Shown one piece after another: positions 60,708 to 64,000 of a stretch of DNA of 64,000 nucleotides. This stretch comes from Aminiphilus circumscriptus DSM 16581. Its GTDB lineage: Bacteria; Synergistota; Synergistia; Synergistales; Aminiphilaceae. A program made the position numbers and the translations under genes. The stretch covers positions 930,001 to 994,000 of the forward strand of contig NZ_JAFY01000002.1 of NCBI RefSeq assembly GCF_000526375.1, read 5' to 3'. The notes beneath the pieces were generated by a model. That model was not told the origin of the DNA, did not search any database, and saw only the letters and a program-made list of their open reading frames with translations. Every line of letters begins with the position of its first letter. Position 1 is the first letter of the stretch.

Positions 60708-61904
60708 TCAGCGTGCGAAAAGGTTCCGGATTGCCTCGATCAGCGCGTCCGCGTCCTCTTCCGTGTTGTAGCCCTGAACGGAGAGGCGGACGAAGAGACG
60801 ATTTCCGTGGGAGGTCACGGGGACTTCGATGCGGAAACGGTCGAACAACGTCTCTTTCAGTCGGTCCGGGTCCGTCGGTGGAACGGGAAGGACGACCATC
60901 TGGCCGAAATCGTTTTCTCCGCAGACCGGGGACAGGCCCGTCAGGTCGCAGACGCGCCGGAGTGTTTCCGCCGCGAGCGCGTGACACGTCCGGCGCACTG
61001 TCTCCCAGCCGTGCTGTTCCTGGAAGGAAATGGCCGCGGGAACGGAGAGAAAGGGCGCGATGTCGCGCGTGCCCTGCCATTGAAGGCGGCGCTCCAGCAC
61101 GGTGGAGCCCGTGTAGGCGTCGAAGCCTGTGTGCCCTGAAACATGGTCGCTGTAGCCCCAGCTCACCACGGTGGCGTCGATCGTTTCGTGGTGTTCGGGA
61201 CGAACGTAGAGGAAGGCCGAACCCTTGGGAGCGCAGAGCCATTTGTGGCAGTTGCCCGTGTAGAAATCAGCGCCGAGGGTGTCGAGATCCAGCGGGATGT
61301 GGCCGGGAGCGTGGGCGCCGTCGATGAGGGTGAGGATGCCCGCTTCCCGCGCACGGTGGCAGAGTTCCGCCAGGGGAAAGATCAGGGCCGTGGTGGAGGT
61401 GATGTGGCTCAGGTAGAGCATCCGTGTCCGGGGAGTGACCTCAGCCCAGATGCGTTCGGCGAACTCCTCCGCCCGAAAGGGCAGGGGGATCGTCACGGGG
61501 AGATAGCGGGCGCCGGTGCGGCGGCAGACGTGACGCCACGTGTTGTCGCAGGCGCCGTACTCGTGATCGGTGGTGAGAATCTCGTCCCCCGGCATCAGAG
61601 CGAGCGACCGGGCCACGGTGTTGACGCCGCTGGTGGCGTTTGTGACGTAGACCAGATTTTCGGGCCGGGTTCCGACGTAGCGGGTGAGCACCTCTCGCGA
61701 TTGTCGGAGCAGCTCGGCGGAGCGGCGCCCCAGAAACTCCACGGGGTTTTTTTCCATCGTTCGCTGCCATTCCTGGAAGACGGCGAAAACCTCCTTCGGA
61801 CAGGCGCCGAAGGAGCCGTGGTTCAGAAAGATCAGTGAAGGATCGAGGTGAAAAAGCTCCTTCATTGCAGGTGTGTTGCTGCAGGAGTCGCCGAGAACGG
61901 TCAT
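60708..61904 (-). CDS. class V aminotransferase (isopenicillin-N-epimerase/cysteine-desulfurase-like)
   Basis: 398 residues, AAAAGGAGC 9 nt before the ATG. PLP fold: FLNHGSFGACPKEVF, NATSGVNTVARSL, DHEYGACDNTWRHVC, SHITSTTALIFPL, IDGAHAPGHIPLDL (the D contacting the ring), then the Schiff-base lysine in GNCHKWLCAPKGSAFLYV. The CefD-like subgroup includes epimerases, C-S lyases and hydrolases; substrate unknown. Transcribed away from the acetyltransferase gene. Confidence 0.88.
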   Translation of the reverse strand: MTVLGDSCSNTPAMKELFHLDPSLIFLNHGSFGACPKEVFAVFQEWQRTMEKNPVEFLGRRSAELLRQSREVLTRYVGTRPENLVYVTNATSGVNTVARSLALMPGDEILTTDHEYGACDNTWRHVCRRTGARYLPVTIPLPFRAEEFAERIWAEVTPRTRMLYLSHITSTTALIFPLAELCHRAREAGILTLIDGAHAPGHIPLDLDTLGADFYTGNCHKWLCAPKGSAFLYVRPEHHETIDATVVSWGYSDHVSGHTGFDAYTGSTVLERRLQWQGTRDIAPFLSVPAAISFQEQHGWETVRRTCHALAAETLRRVCDLTGLSPVCGENDFGQMVVLPVPPTDPDRLKETLFDRFRIEVPVTSHGNRLFVRLSVQGYNTEEDADALIEAIRNLFAR

Positions 61905-62111
61905 GTCGTTTCTGCTCCTTTTCGTGGAGTATGTCCGGGCGGAACGCCCGGCCCGTACAAGAACTCTTTTCGCCGTTGGAAGCGTGCAAATGGTACGTGC
62001 TTCATGCTCATGCGACGGATCGCCTTCCCGAAATAGCTTCCGGTTGCGTGCGGCGCGGAGAACAAGGGCGTGTTTTTCACACTGTCCGGCGCTTTCCAGA
62101 GGTCCGTTGTG

Positions 62112-62645
62112 TCAGGATCGCATGCTCTGTGACGGGAGGCTCCCCGGAACGTAGAGCAGGATTTCCGCGCCCTCGGGCGTGGGCGGAAGTGCTTTTTCGA
62201 AACGGAGTCCCAGCTTTTCGAGCAGGTGAATGGACGTGGCGTTGTCCTTCGAAACGATGGCCACGATTTTTTCGAGACCGAGCGTCCCATAGCCGTAGCC
62301 CAGGGTGGCGTCGGCGGCTTCGAAGCCGAACCCCTTTCCCTCGAATTCGGGGAGGAAGGCGAGACCGAGATCCACATCTTCCAGCGTGTCCCGCTTCAGC
62401 AAACCACAGATGCCGATGGGAGTACACGCCTCTCGAAGCTCCACCAGAAAGAGGCCGAAGCCGTGACGTCCGTAACTCGCGAGAGGCCCTTCCTCGATGT
62501 AGCGGCGGGCGTCCTCTTCCGTGCGGACTCCCTTGTCTCCGATGAAGCGGAGAAACGACGGCTGATTGAGCAGTCGGACGATGAACGCCGCGTCGTCGGT
62601 CGTCATGCGGCGAAGTGCGAGCCGTGCCGTTTCGATGAGAAACAT
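62112..62645 (-). CDS. GNAT N-acetyltransferase of the RimJ/RimL type
   Basis: 177 residues. Starts FLIETARLALRRMTTDDAAF, typical of the RimJ/RimL group. Core: GICGLLKRDTLEDVDLGLAFLPEFEGKGFGFEAADATLGYG (with the acetyl-CoA loop FEGKGFGFEAA) and IVSKDNATSIHLLEKLGLRFE. Usually acetylates protein N-termini, amino acids or antibiotics; not an obvious partner of kamA, since it is not an AblB type. Confidence 0.9.
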   Translation of the reverse strand: MFLIETARLALRRMTTDDAAFIVRLLNQPSFLRFIGDKGVRTEEDARRYIEEGPLASYGRHGFGLFLVELREACTPIGICGLLKRDTLEDVDLGLAFLPEFEGKGFGFEAADATLGYGYGTLGLEKIVAIVSKDNATSIHLLEKLGLRFEKALPPTPEGAEILLYVPGSLPSQSMRS

Positions 62646-62894
62646 GAAGGATCATCCTTTCGACATGTCGGTTTCTGTCCGGTCCATGCCTGCGTTCTTT
62701 CCGGCCTGGTCGGAGACATCCATCTCCGGTCGTGCCGCCCGCTCCCCACCGCGGTGCCCTCGCGGGGATCGCGTTCCGCATCGGGCGGAATCCTGGGATG
62801 TGCTCATAGTTTACATCCTCGTGACAAGCTTCTGACATGGCCATGACACATCCTCCCGTTCTCGGGCGTACCCTTTTCCCGGGAGGTGAGGGGT
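62646..62894. other. 249-bp divergent non-coding region
   Basis: Between the acetyltransferase and the VWA gene. No convincing promoter pair was seen. Confidence 0.4.
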
Positions 62895-64000
62895 ATGAAG
62901 GGAAAAGGTTTTCTGCGGTTCGGGTTGGGTTTGGGGGTGGCGGCGGTGCTGGCGGTCTTTGCCGGAAATCCCGGCGCGGTTTTTGCGGAAGAGACTGTTC
63001 CGGTTTGTTTTGAGGTACAGCCGGACACGCCGGTGGTGGAGAGTGGAAGCGGGCGGCGGGTGATCGTGCGGGCCCTGGTGCGGTCCGATGGAAGCGTGAA
63101 AAGCAGGCGGGCGCCGCTGGCGGTGGCGCTCGTGCTGGACAAGTCGGGGTCTATGGCGTCGGACCGCAAGATGGAAAACGCCAAGATCGGAGCGATGGAG
63201 GTGCTTCGGATGCTCCTGCCGAGCGATGCGGTGACCGTGGTGGCCTACGACGACGAAGCCCGGGTCCTGTTCCCCGGAAGGGAAGTCGGCAGGGGAGCGG
63301 AGGACACACGGCTGTCCCGGTCGATCCGTCGTCTGCAGCCCGGCGGCTCCACGGCCTTGTACGATGGCGTGCTCACCGGGGCAGAGGAGCTGCGATCCTT
63401 CGTGGAGGAGGGGTTTCTTCCCCGGATTCTTCTTCTGTCGGACGGCATCGCCAACGTAGGCCCCTCGTCTGCGGAGGAACTGGCCCGGCTCGGAAGAAAA
63501 CTTGCCCGGGAGGAGATGACCATCACCACCATCGGGCTCGGGCTGGATTACAATGAAGACCTGATGACCGCCCTTGCGGCGGCGAGTGGAGGCAATGCCT
63601 ACTTTGCCCGGCACGCGGAGATGCTTCCGGATATCTTCGCCCGGGACATGCAGGACGCGGTGACCGTGACGGCGAGGAAGGTGAGGCTTCGGCTCCGGTG
63701 CGCCGACGGTGTGCGTCCGCTGGGGATTCTCGGACGGGAGGGGACGCGGGATGCGGTGAGCATGGAAACGGTCATCGACAACTTGTACGCCACGGGCGAG
63801 AAATACGCCCTCTTCGAGCTTGAGCTGCCCCGGGGCGAGGCAGGAACGGTCCTTGACGCCGCGACGGTGGAGCTTGAGTATGTGGATGCGACCACGGGCG
63901 CTTCCCGCCGGATGACGCTGCCTGTGAAAGTGACCTTCACGAAGGACGCGAAAGAAGTGGCAGCGAACCTGGACCGCAACATTCTGGCCCAGGCGGAACT
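62895..64000 (+). CDS. exported von Willebrand A-domain protein (3' truncated by window edge)
   Basis: ATG at 62895 with GGAGG 8 nt upstream; 368 codons are visible with no stop. Signal peptide ends near GAVFA. A beta-rich N-segment (PVCFEVQPDTPVVESGSGRR) is followed by the VWA fold: MIDAS motif VLDKSGSMAS near residue 80, then the T/S loop GGSTALYDG and LLLSDGIANVG, with TIGLGLDYNEDLMTALA. After about residue 250 comes a beta domain (VTARKVRLRLRC). Such proteins bind a partner through the metal in the MIDAS site. Function unknown. Confidence 0.85.
   Translation, partial: MKGKGFLRFGLGLGVAAVLAVFAGNPGAVFAEETVPVCFEVQPDTPVVESGSGRRVIVRALVRSDGSVKSRRAPLAVALVLDKSGSMASDRKMENAKIGAMEVLRMLLPSDAVTVVAYDDEARVLFPGREVGRGAEDTRLSRSIRRLQPGGSTALYDGVLTGAEELRSFVEEGFLPRILLLSDGIANVGPSSAEELARLGRKLAREEMTITTIGLGLDYNEDLMTALAAASGGNAYFARHAEMLPDIFARDMQDAVTVTARKVRLRLRCADGVRPLGILGREGTRDAVSMETVIDNLYATGEKYALFELELPRGEAGTVLDAATVELEYVDATTGASRRMTLPVKVTFTKDAKEVAANLDRNILAQAE

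Overview
The window reads as a stretch of chromosome from an anaerobic, high-GC, amino-acid- or peptide-fermenting bacterium, most likely a member of Synergistota. The evidence is a Synergist-CTERM-like C-terminus on a secreted cysteine peptidase (31347..33929), a DUF3798 solute-binding protein with its own ABC importer, a full-length pyruvate:ferredoxin oxidoreductase, lysine 2,3-aminomutase, and many peptidase, hydantoinase, TRAP and YfcC-type carrier genes. A genus such as Aminiphilus would fit, but that is only a guess. No tRNA, rRNA or CRISPR array was recognised.

Layout. 1..1685 is the 3' part of a gene that fuses a LuxC-type acyl-CoA reductase C-terminus to a PaaK/LuxE-type adenylating domain. 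2290..7366 is a four-gene ABC importer (DUF3798 binding protein, RbsA-like double ATPase, two permeases). It is followed by an M24 Xaa-Pro-type peptidase at 7612..8709, whose promoter shares a 19-bp motif with the importer promoter. 8763..12642 is a scarred zone: a ferredoxin-gene relic, an internally deleted M20 peptidase, an intact membrane polyferredoxin gene, a frameshifted IS1634-family transposase, and an 81-bp near-identical direct repeat on either side of that element.

12710..20267 is all on the minus strand: an Hsp70-like protein with its overlapping membrane partner, an RsiV/DUF3298-like exported protein, and pyruvate:ferredoxin oxidoreductase. 20848..22845 holds a CheY-like regulator, a CheX-like protein and a small unknown protein. 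23109..26058 is an operon of two different D-Ala-D-Ala-ligase-like ATP-grasp enzymes plus a GNAT acetyltransferase, behind a long leader with a nested hairpin. 26880..30915 holds an M20 amidohydrolase, a YfcC carrier and a convergent PucR regulator.

From 31347 come the secreted peptidase, a TIM-barrel sugar-isomerase-like protein, a two-component system (minus strand), an NhaC antiporter, a PhzF-like isomerase, an IclR regulator, an AspT/YidE-like membrane protein and a second YfcC carrier. 44429..60423 is one long plus-strand catabolic block: a PocR/LytS-type sensor kinase and AraC-type response regulator, an alanine-dehydrogenase-like protein, HyuA/HyuB hydantoinase/oxoprolinase subunits, a TRAP transporter in M-Q-P order, two M20 deacylases and lysine 2,3-aminomutase. 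It ends in an aminotransferase and an acetyltransferase on the minus strand and the start of a von Willebrand A-domain protein cut by the right edge.

The most striking non-coding signal is a family of four ~100-bp elements (22893, 26227, 29538, 31070). Each has terminal inverted repeats, an internal hairpin and a perfect 4-bp target-site duplication, so they form a miniature inverted-repeat transposable element (MITE) family.
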